Shown: positions 10,549-24,634 of the stretch, one piece after another
How the letters are laid out: every line of letters begins with the position of its first letter
Position numbering within the stretch: the stretch's first letter is position 1
Source of the DNA: Nakaseomyces glabratus
Lineage: Eukaryota; Ascomycota; Saccharomycetes; Saccharomycetales; Saccharomycetaceae
Assembly (NCBI RefSeq): GCF_010111755.1
Contig: NC_088962.1
Coordinates: 434,001-498,000 of the forward strand
Length of the DNA stretch: 64,000 nt
Reading direction: 5' to 3'
Notes under the pieces: model-generated
Databases searched by the model: none
What the model was told of the DNA's origin: nothing
Seen by the model: the letters and a program-made list of their open reading frames with translations, nothing else
Made by a program: the position numbers and the translations under genes

Positions 10549-10874
10549 TTTCGATCTGGTAATACTTCTGAAATTGAATTGGATGCTTGTTTGTCCTGAC
10601 ACACTTGTGCTAGGATCACTATATAGTACACTTTAAAACCAAAGATATGATCACAATTGGCTTTCCATCTTAATTTATCGAACTTTTTCTCATATTCCAT
10701 GATCTGGCAGATATGATGTGATGTGCGACAAAAACGTAAAATGCTTTTTATCAGAACTGAAAAAATAGAAATTCTAAAAGAGATGCATGGTACTTAATAT
10801 GTAAAAGATGAATTTTGGAGGTACACTGGTACCTCTTGATTCTATAAATTATAAGTCGAGTGGAGTTTAGAATA
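10549..10874. other. between NUP1 and the YOR097C-like gene
   Basis: About 325 bp that would be promoter for the YOR097C-like gene and 3' UTR of NUP1's neighbour side. Minus-strand positions 10700 to 10452 form an ATG-initiated 82-codon frame. Its first about 28 residues are rich in Lys, Tyr and Phe and look protein-like. See the finding on the YOR097C N-terminus. Confidence 0.45.
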
Positions 10875-13496
10875 CTATCTTCTTGGGGCTCTCATTCTGG
10901 CAAGTCTTCTTTGTGTAAAACCTGGAGGTGGAGTAGATTTCTGTTCAGATGCCATTCCCATTTGTGGGGCATTCGTAGCCATGCCATTTCCCATACCGGA
11001 TGTGAATGGATTCGCCATCCCACTAACTGGAGCACCAGCGGTGTTCATGCTTGGGTTGCTATTCATCCCACCACCAAAAATTTGCTGAGGTTGAACAGAG
11101 GCCGGTTGTGATGGAGCAAACACTGCGGCCGGATTAATGTTGGACGATCCAGACATAAAGTTGAAATTAGGTGTCTGAGCAGGTTTAAATACCTGGGCTG
11201 GTTCTTGCGGTTGAGGATTTGCTCCCATTGGTGCATTAAAAAGAGCATTAGGTGTGGAGATTTGAGGAGCAGGTGTCTGTCCAAATGGTGTGGGAGATTG
11301 ACTGGCTGGAAATGTAGTAGGTGGAGCCGATGCATTTGGCTTACCAAAGCTAAACGATGATTGTGCACCGGAACCAGGTACTTGATTGGGTGCTGAATTG
11401 AAACTGAAAGCAGGTTTTGATTGCTGGCTTTGTGCTAATCCAGTAGATGACCCAAATACCGAACTTGGAGAAGGGCTTGCCGCGTCGTTTTTTAAAGCAG
11501 CCTTACCAAACTGAAATGTAGGCTGGGATGTTGTTGGGTTGGCTGCTGTTTCTGTGGCTTTGGAACCCAAACTGAACAGACTGCCAGTACTAGTCTGTGC
11601 ATCATTTTTTGGTTGAGTTTCTGATTTTGTTGCAGAAAATGTAAATGAGGGCGTTCCTGTACTTTTACTTTGCTCTTGTTTTTCAGTAGATTGAGATGAC
11701 CCAAATCCAAAACTTATTGCCGGCTTGTCTTCACTTGGTTTCGAAACTTTAGCACCAAAAGGTAAAGATAAAGTTGCAGCTGAAGAATCAGTTTTAGTAG
11801 ATTCATCAGCTGGTGTTCCATTTGTATTCGCGTTTGCTGGTTTCAAAAACGAGAAATTGGGCTTTGTTGAAGACTCATTTGTTACAGGAGAACCTGAGTT
11901 ATCATTGGAAACCTTTGGCCCAAAGTTAAACAGTGGCTTTGTTTTATTTTGCGATTGCTCATCTTTCTTTTCATTACCTACATTGCCAGAATCCGTGGTA
12001 GCCTTTAAACCTCCAAACAACGGTATAGGTTTGTCTTTTTTCTCGTCTGATTGAACTGGTGGTATACTAAAACTAAATACTGGTTTTTCAGTAGCTGTGG
12101 TGCCCTTGGTTGAAGTACTTTCTGCTGGTTTCGCACCGAATGAAAATGAAGGCTTCTGTTGCGATTCAGGGGCTAGGGATGTAGCCTTATTTCCGAAGCT
12201 GAAGCTGGGAACTTTATCATTACCAGAGGACCTTCTCTTTCTCTTATTATCCCTCTCATCCTCTTCATCATCAGATTTTTCTTCCCTGTTTTTATTACTC
12301 TCTGAAGAATTTAAAGTAAATAGAGGTTTGATCTTACTACTGATATTGGTCTGCGAGGCATTGTCGGCTTTTGTCGTTGCGTCAGATTCACCAGAGAGAC
12401 TACCTGAAGTGCCAAAACTAAATTTAGAAGAAGTATTTCCAAGCAATGTTTGGCCTGGCTTTTCTTTATTAAGTCCAAAACTAAATGCCTTTGGTTTGTC
12501 CATTGCCAAACCAGTTTTATCATTTTCAGCAATGGTTGCTTCTTGTTTCTCTGTAGCATTGGTTTTGTTATTGCCAAAACTGAACAAAGGTGCCTTAGGC
12601 TTTTCAGAGTCAATAATATCAGTCGTTTTGTCTATATTCACTAATTGAGGTTTATTTTTAGATGGTAATGTCTTTGAAGGGGTCTCATTAGAGTCTTTTA
12701 TAAAGTCGAAACCAACAGTTGGTAAAAGGACGTTTTCTTGTTTAGGGAGTCCTGTTGGTAGTTTGCTTGCGTTTTTAATAACAGGTTTTTCTGATAAGAT
12801 GTTAGATGAGGTACCATTTGCACTGGGTTTTTTAGCTTTAGGAATGTTGAATAATACATCACTTTCTGCTGAAGTTATTTTCTTCGTTGAGTCTGGTACT
12901 TCGATGAGTCTATTAGATAGTGGGGTATTGGCTTTCTGAATCTCAAAATTAATTGGTGTTTGACGTTTATCCTCTTCCACAACTAATGTTTCGCTTTCAT
13001 CAAATTCAGAAGGATCGTACTCATACATAGCAGACCATTTATTTGATTTGTATGAATGTTTTGGTTTGGTATCTGTCTTCTTTAGTAACGATTTGAATTT
13101 TAACTTATTGTCTGGTTTATATGATTCTTTATTGTTTTTTATCAAAGCACTCAGCTCCTTGAAATCTTGCTCTATTCTTTTTAATTGCTTGTACTTTAGA
13201 AGCTTCAGTCTTTGTCTAGGAAGAATAGGCAGCAGAGGCGGCCTCTGTCCCTCTGTGCTGTGTACTGGATCAAACAGGATAATTGAGTCGTCACTATCGT
13301 GCTTACTATAGTCCAAGTTTTGTTCTTCAACGGTGTTCAACAGCTTCCGTCTCTTCTTACCCTCGCTATTTCTATCACCACAATTGTCTGATTTGGTGGT
13401 ATCGCTGCTAGATCTGAACAGAGACTTGAAAGTAGAAGATATTGATCTTTTAACATTGGGACGCTGCGACTTCTCTTGAACAATAGATGTATCCAT
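10875..13496 (-). CDS. NUP1: FG-repeat nucleoporin Nup1
   Basis: An 873-residue nucleoporin of the nuclear basket side of the pore (S. cerevisiae Nup1 is about 1076 aa). The N-terminus has a short basic amphipathic stretch (RSISSTFKSLF, about 18-28) of the kind that binds the inner nuclear membrane. The central and C-terminal parts hold many FSFG/FxFG and FG repeats spaced by charged Ser/Thr/Lys linkers. These are docking sites for karyopherins. The protein ends in a basic segment (RRLARMRAPRR), like the C-terminal importin-binding end of Nup1. The ATG at 13496 is followed by the expected start. Lower overall length reflects fewer spacer repeats, which evolve fast. Confidence 0.9.
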   Translation of the reverse strand: MDTSIVQEKSQRPNVKRSISSTFKSLFRSSSDTTKSDNCGDRNSEGKKRRKLLNTVEEQNLDYSKHDSDDSIILFDPVHSTEGQRPPLLPILPRQRLKLLKYKQLKRIEQDFKELSALIKNNKESYKPDNKLKFKSLLKKTDTKPKHSYKSNKWSAMYEYDPSEFDESETLVVEEDKRQTPINFEIQKANTPLSNRLIEVPDSTKKITSAESDVLFNIPKAKKPSANGTSSNILSEKPVIKNASKLPTGLPKQENVLLPTVGFDFIKDSNETPSKTLPSKNKPQLVNIDKTTDIIDSEKPKAPLFSFGNNKTNATEKQEATIAENDKTGLAMDKPKAFSFGLNKEKPGQTLLGNTSSKFSFGTSGSLSGESDATTKADNASQTNISSKIKPLFTLNSSESNKNREEKSDDEEDERDNKRKRRSSGNDKVPSFSFGNKATSLAPESQQKPSFSFGAKPAESTSTKGTTATEKPVFSFSIPPVQSDEKKDKPIPLFGGLKATTDSGNVGNEKKDEQSQNKTKPLFNFGPKVSNDNSGSPVTNESSTKPNFSFLKPANANTNGTPADESTKTDSSAATLSLPFGAKVSKPSEDKPAISFGFGSSQSTEKQEQSKSTGTPSFTFSATKSETQPKNDAQTSTGSLFSLGSKATETAANPTTSQPTFQFGKAALKNDAASPSPSSVFGSSTGLAQSQQSKPAFSFNSAPNQVPGSGAQSSFSFGKPNASAPPTTFPASQSPTPFGQTPAPQISTPNALFNAPMGANPQPQEPAQVFKPAQTPNFNFMSGSSNINPAAVFAPSQPASVQPQQIFGGGMNSNPSMNTAGAPVSGMANPFTSGMGNGMATNAPQMGMASEQKSTPPPGFTQRRLARMRAPRR

Positions 13497-14187
13497 TTTT
13501 TTTTCTCTTCTCCTGTGTTAAATATATCTGTGCCGTACTAATATCTGTATTGGGGCCTATGTGTCCACGTCGCGGGTTAGATGAGAAGGATGGCAGCTAA
13601 TATAGTTACAATAGGCTATAGTTGTACTTGATTTTGGGAATGCTGGTAGCAATTACACAGGTAACTTATAGCAATATGACACCTTAATCAATTATAGTGT
13701 TGTTTGCTCTGAACAAACTTTGGCAACTTGAAAGAAATTTGGGAAGCTTGGTATAGTGTCGTACTTAGGGATTTGAATTTGATCAGTCATGATCATGATA
13801 TATTACAATACAACCACCAAGAGGGCAAGTGTAAGAAAAGTATAGCAACTTAAAAAAGATATGAAGACAATCGTCTAAAGCTGGCCTTGTGTGACTACAT
13901 TTTGAAAGGAGTGAAAAGTATGTCTATTCAATAGCAATTGTCACATCACTCAGTACAGCAAAGTTCATGTGATTACCTTACAATGCGTATCCTTTGAGAA
14001 AAATCGTCTTTTCGCAGCTCATCGCAATTTTTCACTGCGAACCCAAAAAAAAAAATTTTGCGATGAGATGGGGCTATCTGCAATGCTCTGTATAGGCATC
14101 TATATATTATGGCGTATTGTTATAGTTTGTAGATATCATCCCATATCTGGTTTTAGGAAGGGGCTAGAATACCAGAGAGAAATTACA
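13497..14187. promoter_or_regulatory. divergent promoter region of NUP1 and NOP15
   Basis: About 690 bp shared by two divergently transcribed genes. The NOP15 side has two PAC motifs in opposite orientation (14018-14025 and 14060-14067), with an A11T4 tract between them resembling an RRPE. These sit 120-170 bp before the NOP15 ATG. NUP1 and NOP15 are not neighbours in S. cerevisiae, so this region is also a synteny junction. Confidence 0.65.
14018..14067. promoter_or_regulatory. paired PAC motifs of NOP15
   Basis: CTCATCGC at 14018-14025 and GCGATGAG at 14060-14067 flank a poly-A/T tract. PAC plus RRPE-like tracts are the standard signature of ribosome-biogenesis genes in yeasts, which fits the NOP15 product. 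They also show that translation starts at 14188 and not further upstream in the open frame, which reaches back to 13969. Confidence 0.75.
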
Positions 14188-14835
14188 ATGGCTAAGTCTA
14201 CTGATAAGAAGAAGGTTGTTGCCAAAGAGGCGGAAGTTCAAGAGGATGCCATCAGGTTAGAGTCTGGTTCTGATCTAAGTTCAGAGTCTGGTGAGTCCGA
14301 ATTGGAGGTTAGTGAATCTGAATCTGAGGATGAGATTGAAGGTATGGAAACTGAGCAAAGCGGCCACCATATCAAAAAGTTGGATACCAGCAAGAAGCAG
14401 AAGGCTACCAAGAAAGATGATAAGGATTCTGATATCAGTGGGATCATTTATGTTGGTAGATTGCCAAAGGGTTTCCACGAGAGGGAGCTAAGTAAATATT
14501 TCAGTCAATTCGGAGACTTGAAAGAAGTGAGATTAGCACGTAACAAGAAGACTGGTAACTCTAGACACTACGGTTTTGTGCAGTTTGTTAATACCGATGA
14601 CAGTCGTGTTGCTTATGATACCATGAACAACTATCTTTTGATGGGCCATCTACTCCAGGTACGTCTGTTGCCTAAGGGAAGTAAGATTGAAAAGCTGTAT
14701 AAATATAAGCAAAGGGCATTCATGTCTCCGCCAAAGGCCAAGAAGTCTGCTAAGGAATTGAAGAAACTGGCTGAAGAGAAACACAAAGAAAGAATGGAAA
14801 AACTTTCTAAGGCTGGTATTGATTATCAATATTAG
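14188..14835 (+). CDS. NOP15: Nop15, RRM protein of pre-60S ribosome assembly
   Basis: A 215-residue nucleolar protein (S. cerevisiae 220 aa) needed for 27S pre-rRNA processing and ITS2 handling in early 60S particles. The N-terminal 80 residues are acidic and Ser/Glu-rich, then Lys-rich. A single RRM spans about 85-163, with RNP2 at IIYVGRL (86-92) and RNP1 at RHYGFVQF (127-134). A basic C-terminal helix follows. The frame is open upstream to 13969, but the PAC promoter motifs lie inside that extension, so the ATG at 14188 is chosen. It is followed by CYB5, as in S. cerevisiae. Confidence 0.95.
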   Translation: MAKSTDKKKVVAKEAEVQEDAIRLESGSDLSSESGESELEVSESESEDEIEGMETEQSGHHIKKLDTSKKQKATKKDDKDSDISGIIYVGRLPKGFHERELSKYFSQFGDLKEVRLARNKKTGNSRHYGFVQFVNTDDSRVAYDTMNNYLLMGHLLQVRLLPKGSKIEKLYKYKQRAFMSPPKAKKSAKELKKLAEEKHKERMEKLSKAGIDYQY

Positions 14836-16342
14836 AAAGAGGGAAGAAATGTTTTAAAGTTCTGTTATTTTATGGCATGAAGTATCTTGCATTTTAGCAT
14901 ATTCCAAATACAATAGAAAAAAAATCAGAAAATATCTCCAGTTTTTTAGAAATTATCACATTGATTGCTTTTTCCTCTGTTGATAATAGATAAAGACTGG
15001 CATTTGTACAATACTATAATATACAATATAAACTATTTTAGAGTAAGTGTAATAGTTTAAAATTATAAATCAATCATCGATTCATAGAAAAATCGATAAC
15101 AATATCAATGAGTATACTGCTCAGAGGTTATATGCATGATTATTTGAAAGATATTGTCCTTTTTGTGTTGTGTATCATATTATTCGTCATACTCATCAAA
15201 GAAAACTATTGCTGAGTAAGACGTAAGCACATAACTCTATATCGGTTTTGCTGTATGTATTGTGTCCTTGAAACATCTTACATCTTAGACTTACAGTGTA
15301 AGGAATATCCAATACAATGGGCCCTCGTATAATTAAATCATCCCCATTGTTCTACCCAAGGCTATTACTATTATACTGTTTCTGACAATAAATGCGATAA
15401 AAGGGATGGAGAGAACAGAAACATAGTTAGTGTTATTATCGGTAATAACACATCCAATGAGTTTTACGACTGGTAACCCGTCAGGATCCAATTACTACAC
15501 AAAGTTGGAATTATATCGCTGTTGAATACTTTATCGGACCTAAAGTCACATGATAACCTATAAAATTGAATGTTAACCATCACGCTTTTGTTATGCAGAG
15601 GTAACCACAGAAGTTTCTAGCCCAAGTTCCAGATTATCTACAACACACTTCAACGTTACAAGAGTATCTTCGGTTAATGATAAAGGATCAAAGTGGAAGA
15701 CAAGTTCTTACTTTGAAAAGGTTCCCCTCCCCCCATCCGTACCGAGCCATACGAATTAACTGTAGAAGAGGAGACAGAAAAAATTTTCAAGTTATTGCCA
15801 ATTATGTTATCAAGCATGGGTTTATGGGAAAGATAAAAAAAAAAAAGTTTTATGGTAAACTCGGACGTAACGGATTCTTTCTCGTCCATTATTGAACAAT
15901 GTAGCAAACGATGGATATTCATGGCGAAGCAGCTCTCCTGCCAAAATTTTGTTGTGTACCTGGACCTCTAGACCTTTGTGAAGAAAGCCAGAGACGAGGA
16001 ATTCAGTGCATGAGCTTAGCGAGGCGAGGTGGTAAAGACGAAAACTTAGAAGGAAGTTGCTAAACGACCGATTCTGTTTTATCGGTATAGTAGATAGGAC
16101 CTTTGTGCAGTTCCCTCTAAGACGGTTTTTATATGCTACATATTTAATTTTTTTCCATCTATACTGCATTGTGAAGAAATTATAAATCACAATTGAAATT
16201 TTATAATTACAAGAACTATATAAGTCCAAGCACTTATTACCATTTGTTGAATTACTGGACATCCTTCTGATTAGACCCTTCTAGTAGGAAATCAAAAACT
16301 CAATCAAAAAGATACAAACTATTATCAACAACTATAAATAAA
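14836..16342. other. intergenic: NOP15 3' region and CYB5 promoter
   Basis: About 1.5 kb without a convincing gene. A sterol-response-like TCGTATA lies at 15325-15331, about 1 kb before CYB5. A CDEI-type GTCACATG lies near 15545, without the other centromere elements. On the minus strand an ATG at 16262 opens a 146-codon frame to 15822. It resembles no known protein and sits in the CYB5 promoter, so it is not called as a gene. Confidence 0.5.
15325..15331 (+). promoter_or_regulatory. possible sterol response element upstream of CYB5
   Basis: TCGTATA matches the core bound by Upc2/Ecm22 at ergosterol genes. Cytochrome b5 donates electrons in sterol synthesis, so the match makes sense. However, it is about 1 kb from the start codon and a 7-mer occurs by chance. 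Confidence 0.25.
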
Positions 16343-16708
16343 ATGAGCAAAGTTTACACTTACAAGCAAGTTTCTGAACACAACAAAGAAGGTGACTGTT
16401 GGATCATCATTGATGGTTCTGTCTATGACGTCTCTAAGTTTCTAGATGAACACCCAGGTGGTGATGAAATTATCTTTGAACACCGTGGTACCGACGCTAC
16501 CGGTGACTTCGTTGACATTGGTCACTCTGATGATGCTTTGAAGATTCTAAAGACTTTGAAGATTGGTGAAGTTGATCCAAACAGTGAGCGTGTTGTCATT
16601 GACAACAGAGAATCTGATATGGTACAAAAGTCCACCGAAGGTGGTGGTAAGTTGGTTATTGTTCTAGGTCTACTAGCACTAGCTGTTGCTTACTACACTC
16701 TAAACTAG
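16343..16708 (+). CDS. CYB5: cytochrome b5
   Basis: A 121-residue tail-anchored ER cytochrome b5 (S. cerevisiae 120 aa). The heme domain carries the HPGG motif with axial ligand His37, and the second ligand His61 in DIGHS. A hydrophobic C-terminal anchor covers about residues 102-119. It transfers electrons to sterol and lipid modifying oxidases, supporting ergosterol synthesis and fatty-acid hydroxylation. The ATG at 16343 is preceded by an A-rich yeast leader, and codon choice suggests high expression. The neighbours NOP15 and DBP2 match the S. cerevisiae chromosome XIV order. Confidence 0.97.
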   Translation: MSKVYTYKQVSEHNKEGDCWIIIDGSVYDVSKFLDEHPGGDEIIFEHRGTDATGDFVDIGHSDDALKILKTLKIGEVDPNSERVVIDNRESDMVQKSTEGGGKLVIVLGLLALAVAYYTLN

Positions 16709-17359
16709 AGTAATCCGCACATCAAATTCATTCTATTTTTTATGCAACCAATTAGTCACTACTCCTAGGAGTAATCAATTACTCATATCACAAAATATTC
16801 AAATAACTAGGGTTTCAACTGGTTATTGAACATTCACCCCTAATTCATTTCACTGATATTGTTTTGGTGATGGTCTAAAGCAACATTAATCCTTCACAGT
16901 TCAGGTTTTTTATTTCTTTTATTTCACTATTTTTTTCAAAACTTGAAATTGAATTTATTTATTATGACAATTTGTCAATATTTAAAATCACGGCATATAT
17001 TTTATAAATATTTTATAAAAACTACTTATCTTTAATGTACATTACTATTAAATTAACCATTATTTTCTCTTAAAGTATATCCTTAAAGGAAATTAATTAC
17101 TTTGGAGCCATTTGATCACTTTCATGCATTAGCGTATGTTAGCTAGGGTTGTTATTAAGACAAAAACATTAAAATTCCATATGGGTAAAATTAAAAGATA
17201 AATGTTGTCTATCAATTACTAATTATATAACACAAAAGTTATCCTAAACTGGAATAATTATGATAAAAATGAACAAATAAATAGTATACAATAAGAAGTT
17301 ATTATTTCTTCCATCTAGTGTGATCAACGCAGAGACTCTCGCTTTCTTTACTGAAAACC
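16709..17359. other. convergent 3' regions of CYB5 and DBP2
   Basis: About 650 bp of very AT-rich DNA between two convergent genes. It contains several T-rich and TATAAATATTTTATAA-like stretches that suit terminators and could include replication-origin-type sequence, but nothing specific can be supported. Confidence 0.5.
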
Positions 17360-20956
<3,597 letters not shown>

Positions 20957-21370
20957 TTAAGATTGCAATCTTTGAACAAATTTATCCTTGACAGCGTCAC
21001 ATAGATCAATCAAGTCATCCAGACCCTTTTGCAAAGCATCAACAGCTGTAATATTACCATACGTCTGTATTCTCAGGTTTAGCAGTTCTTCAGATGGATG
21101 TGGAATAGAGTAACCGCAGAATTCAACTTCTGGATTCTTCATAATGATATACCTTAGTGCATTACCCAAAGTATGATCTTCTTGTGCGATTTGGAAAGAA
21201 GCACAGGTACCATCTTCAGATGTGGCCTGTGGAAGTAACTTTATCTTAGTCTTTAGAGACTCTTCCTCTTGGTCCTCAATGTCTTCCTCTTCGACATTTT
21301 CCAAAGCACCTCCATTGGTCATCTCAACATCTTCTGATTCGGCCTTCGCTATCCTCTCTTCCGTAGACAT
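20957..21370 (-). CDS. RPC19: RNA polymerase I and III subunit AC19
   Basis: A 137-residue AC19 subunit shared by RNA polymerases I and III (S. cerevisiae 142 aa). The first about 45 residues are acidic. The rest is the RpoA/Rpb11-type dimerisation domain, with the conserved DHTLGNALRY and CGYSIPHPSE segments. It pairs with AC40 in the assembly platform of both enzymes. The ATG at 21370 is supported by a PAC element about 150 bp upstream, typical for polymerase I/III subunits. It follows DBP2 as on S. cerevisiae chromosome XIV. Confidence 0.97.
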   Translation of the reverse strand: MSTEERIAKAESEDVEMTNGGALENVEEEDIEDQEEESLKTKIKLLPQATSEDGTCASFQIAQEDHTLGNALRYIIMKNPEVEFCGYSIPHPSEELLNLRIQTYGNITAVDALQKGLDDLIDLCDAVKDKFVQRLQS

Positions 21371-21520
21371 TGTGTAAGTTTATAAATATGTATCTGTTAC
21401 GCTTGAATTTCCGTTTTGCGTATTTCAAATGCTCAGAAAACACCAACTTTCAAAAACCTCTTCAACCTAACACTTATATTTGTGCTAACAAAATGTTGCG
21501 CTCAGTGGGAAGGGCCCAAC

Positions 21521-21528
21521 CTCATCGC
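21521..21528 (-). promoter_or_regulatory. PAC motif of RPC19
   Basis: CTCATCGC on the plus strand (GCGATGAG on the gene strand), 151 bp before the RPC19 ATG. The next bases are an A-rich tract. Spacing and gene class are as expected for PAC. Confidence 0.75.
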
Positions 21529-21825
21529 AAAATAAAGAATTTTTTTTTTTGATTTTTTTTTTTGGCAGAGAAGGACTATCATATTAAACGTATGTCACGA
21601 TTATTATATCATCCAACGAGAGAACTTGGCATGTTTATCCAAGGATCTTGAGAGAGCATTACCCGGACAATAGCTCTTGTTGCCGAAAGGGAAAAGAATC
21701 CCGATTTTTTTCAACAGTGAAAAAGCCGGGTAATATGCGCGTCAGAGCAGTTACTGCAGTTTCTGTGTTGAGATGGAGCGTACTCAGGCTTTTTCTAGCC
21801 ACTTCAGTCCTCGTATTCTGTATTA

Positions 21826-22317
21826 CTAGAATATGAAACATGGGATGCCGGCAATGAAATCCTGCAGAGAGCTTCTGGCATAAATGGTGTTGCAAACAAC
21901 AGGATGCGGACGTTCGATCTCCTCTTTTTTTGTCTTCACACTAACGAATATGGTGCACTCTTGTGTTTTGACACTGTAGCGTACGTAGCTCCTATATGCC
22001 AAGGTTGATGTACTTCTTTTGTCTGTGAGAATAGTGTATAAACCCGGAGAATGTGTCTTAGTGGATGCTGCAGAATAAGAAAAGAGACGCTTCAAGATAC
22101 ACAACCTGTCCTGTGTGTTTAACCCAGTGCTGAGCAATACAGATTGCATTACAGCATTATACGTAAAATGAGTTACCAGAGGCGAAGGGGGAATAGGAAA
22201 AGGTATAACCGGAGGCCTTAGTGAATTAAAAAGTGAAAATAACTTCAAGGTTCCGCTGTGCCGAGGACTTGGAGCGGGGACACAGTCTTTTTCTGACTTC
22301 GCTACGACGATTGCCAT
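21826..22317 (-). CDS. doubtful hypothetical reading frame
   Basis: An ATG at 22317 opens 163 codons in the GC-richer part of the gap, with a TATA-like sequence shortly upstream. The product is Ser/Pro/Thr-rich, with no membrane segment or motif recognised and no S. cerevisiae counterpart expected at this position. It could be a chance frame in promoter DNA. It is listed because it is the longest frame in this gap. Confidence 0.15.
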   Translation of the reverse strand: MAIVVAKSEKDCVPAPSPRHSGTLKLFSLFNSLRPPVIPFPIPPSPLVTHFTYNAVMQSVLLSTGLNTQDRLCILKRLFSYSAASTKTHSPGLYTILTDKRSTSTLAYRSYVRYSVKTQECTIFVSVKTKKEEIERPHPVVCNTIYARSSLQDFIAGIPCFIF

Positions 22318-24634
22318 TGCGTCCCACCCCACATATAATAAAGATCTTTAGTACAATGCCTGGGGCAAGATAATAGGAAAAAAAAACAAGTCCCCCAAAC
22401 CCGGGCTCTCACAAAAACGTAAACCAAAATTAAGAAAAAATAGGAAAAGTAGGAAAAAACGCTGGAGGGAAAAGGCATTTATTGATAATGGTCCAATACT
22501 ATCATCCAACTATTTGTGATGCTGCTGAAATAGGATCCCATACCAAGAAAGAAGAAAATTTATTGAAATAAGCAAAAAGATACATCACGAGCTAATTGAT
22601 TTACACTTTCCAAGCAAAAAAATGGTAATAATGAACTGTCACAACTAATTCAAAAATAGTATATGACCCTGCTATTACTATAAATTGTAGTTAATTACTA
22701 AAGGAGAAAAAAAATCTACCTGAGAATTGATATAAAATGTGGTTTGAATACTTGTTTTGTTTTAAAGTTTATACTCATCGATTGCTTCCTTGATAAGAGA
22801 TTGTTGGTGCTGCGCTTTCAATGTAAGGGACAATCAACGCCGATTTCCTTTAACAGGGCTCACTTACTGTCCATGTAATTTTTGCCCGGTTTCTTGCAAA
22901 GGGAAAAAACACAGAAGAAAAATTTCTGCGAGAAAACATACAGACAAAGTAGTGCCTAGTTACGAAAAAGAAAAAAAATTTGTGCACTTTTCTTTTTGGT
23001 AACTGAGAATTTAGTCTCTAAATGTTAAAATATAATATAGTATAGTAGTTTTAGAATTGTAAAAAACCATAAAGCAAGCCATATACTTTAATCGCATTAA
23101 TTTATACATAAATACAGATCTTATGATAATAATACCTTTAAAAGAAAAAAAAATTTAATAGCAATTTTTTTTCTGGATGAAAATATAACAAAAATATAAT
23201 GTATCATTAATAAGTGCCGACTATCAAAACCATAGAAATGGTACTATACAAGTTACCATTCGGCTATGAGCTCAGAACATAGAATGATGTTTATTCAGCT
23301 ATATTTTCCATGCCAATCATGCAGTTACAATTAATAGTGGTTCAACTGTTTAATAGCTTTTACAACAATCAGTTGAAAAGGTATATCGATTGTGCCAAAC
23401 ATATTTTTTATCAAACACTAAGAGTATACATTAACAGCAGTGATTACTCTAAAAGACAGACAAAAACAAACAACATTGAATGTTCAGCTATGAACTCAAT
23501 TATCTCGTCGAATGGCTATTACTAACTTTGTATATTTTACTTGGATGCAAACCTCCAAACATGATAAAACGTTTATTCCAACAGCAGTCATTAACTCTAG
23601 ATATGTGAACGCCGGCAACAGCGAAAATATCAATGAAAAAAAATTTACTGTTAAGTTGTCTTAACTTATATCGAAATCTGCAGTCAGGCTGCTTTGGAAA
23701 GACGGCACTTGGATTTCAGGCAAGTCAATGCCTTCTTAAATTCAGACGTATCTCTTTAATGGAGGTATTCATGATGAACAGACAGCTAACAATATACAAC
23801 GTGCTGTGATGATTTATACTGCATTAACAAGAGTATTGGTGATTCTTTTTTTTTTTTAAGTATACGGAAAAACTATGACATTAAAGATTAAATATAATTT
23901 GTGAATGATGAAACACGAAATTATGGTCGCCAGTAAAGGACGATGAAATGAATATTAGTGAGAAGGAAAAACTACAACTATAGCCCTGAACTTATACAAT
24001 TAAGTTTCTTTTTTGGAATGAACGAATATCTTCTTAACAATTGCATGTAGATATTGACGGCCTATATTACCATTCTACCCAAGTACACATGGAGTATATG
24101 TATTGAGTGGGGAATCCGATTAAGGTTGACGAGTTCTCTGGAACAAAATACACCACTAAAATGAACTGCCAATAAGTTTTCAATAGATGTGAACATTTTT
24201 CTATCCAACGACTACTACTTTCTGAGTTTAGTAATACGTGGCACATATTCGCCTAGCATTGAATATAGCACTTAAAGGAACAAAACTAACTCAGTGCATG
24301 GAAATTCTTGTAACTATCAGTTACAAATACTTAGATTGGGTGATATTGGTTCAAAACGAGGGTTATTGCTTAGCTTTAGGTTAAGGAAGATTTTGTTTGC
24401 TTATACCCCAGTACGTGAATTCATTTTAAAACGAGATAGAAGCTTGCTTAATTCAAAGTATTGATAATTGTTACAACGGGGAATAAACTTTGCTCTAATA
24501 CTGCAATTAAAGGAAAGATGATGGTATGCTTCTTATTTTAGATCCTTAGAACATGTAAGGTCCTAATAGAAAACGAAGTGTCTTCAAATATGTTAGGTGT
24601 TCACCGAAAATGAAGATTAAAATATTCGCTATTA

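Larger units (their letters stand above)
21371..24634. other. 3.3-kb intergenic region between RPC19 and AZF1
   Basis: RPC19 promoter at the left and AZF1 3' region at the right, with about 2.5 kb unexplained between. The 21.6-22.5 kb part is richer in G and C and holds CCCCC/CCCGGG clusters that look promoter-like. At 23520-23526 a perfect plus-strand TACTAAC is followed by CCAACAG near 23580, but no GTATGT partner was found. No tRNA was recognised. Confidence 0.45.

Noticed and set aside
11725..12648. Long plus-strand frames across NUP1
   Set aside because: They are antisense shadows of the FG-repeat coding sequence, Leu/Ser-rich with no recognisable protein.
13760..13785. B-box-like ATTCAAATCCC on the minus strand, possible tRNA
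   Set aside because: The invariant GTTC start is missing and no A box or cloverleaf can be drawn.
15544..15551. GTCACATG, a CDEI/Cbf1-type site as a possible centromere mark
   Set aside because: The next 90 bp are not AT-rich enough and no CDEIII follows. E-box sites near 17890 and 34488 fail the same test.
23520..23590. TACTAAC followed by CCAACAG, intron-like
   Set aside because: No GTATGT-type 5' splice site and no plausible first exon were found upstream.
23900..23995. Box C/D snoRNA-like pattern (ATGATGA near 23906, CTGA near 23985)
   Set aside because: No clean terminal stem flanks the boxes and no rRNA guide could be confirmed by eye; a covariance search would decide it.
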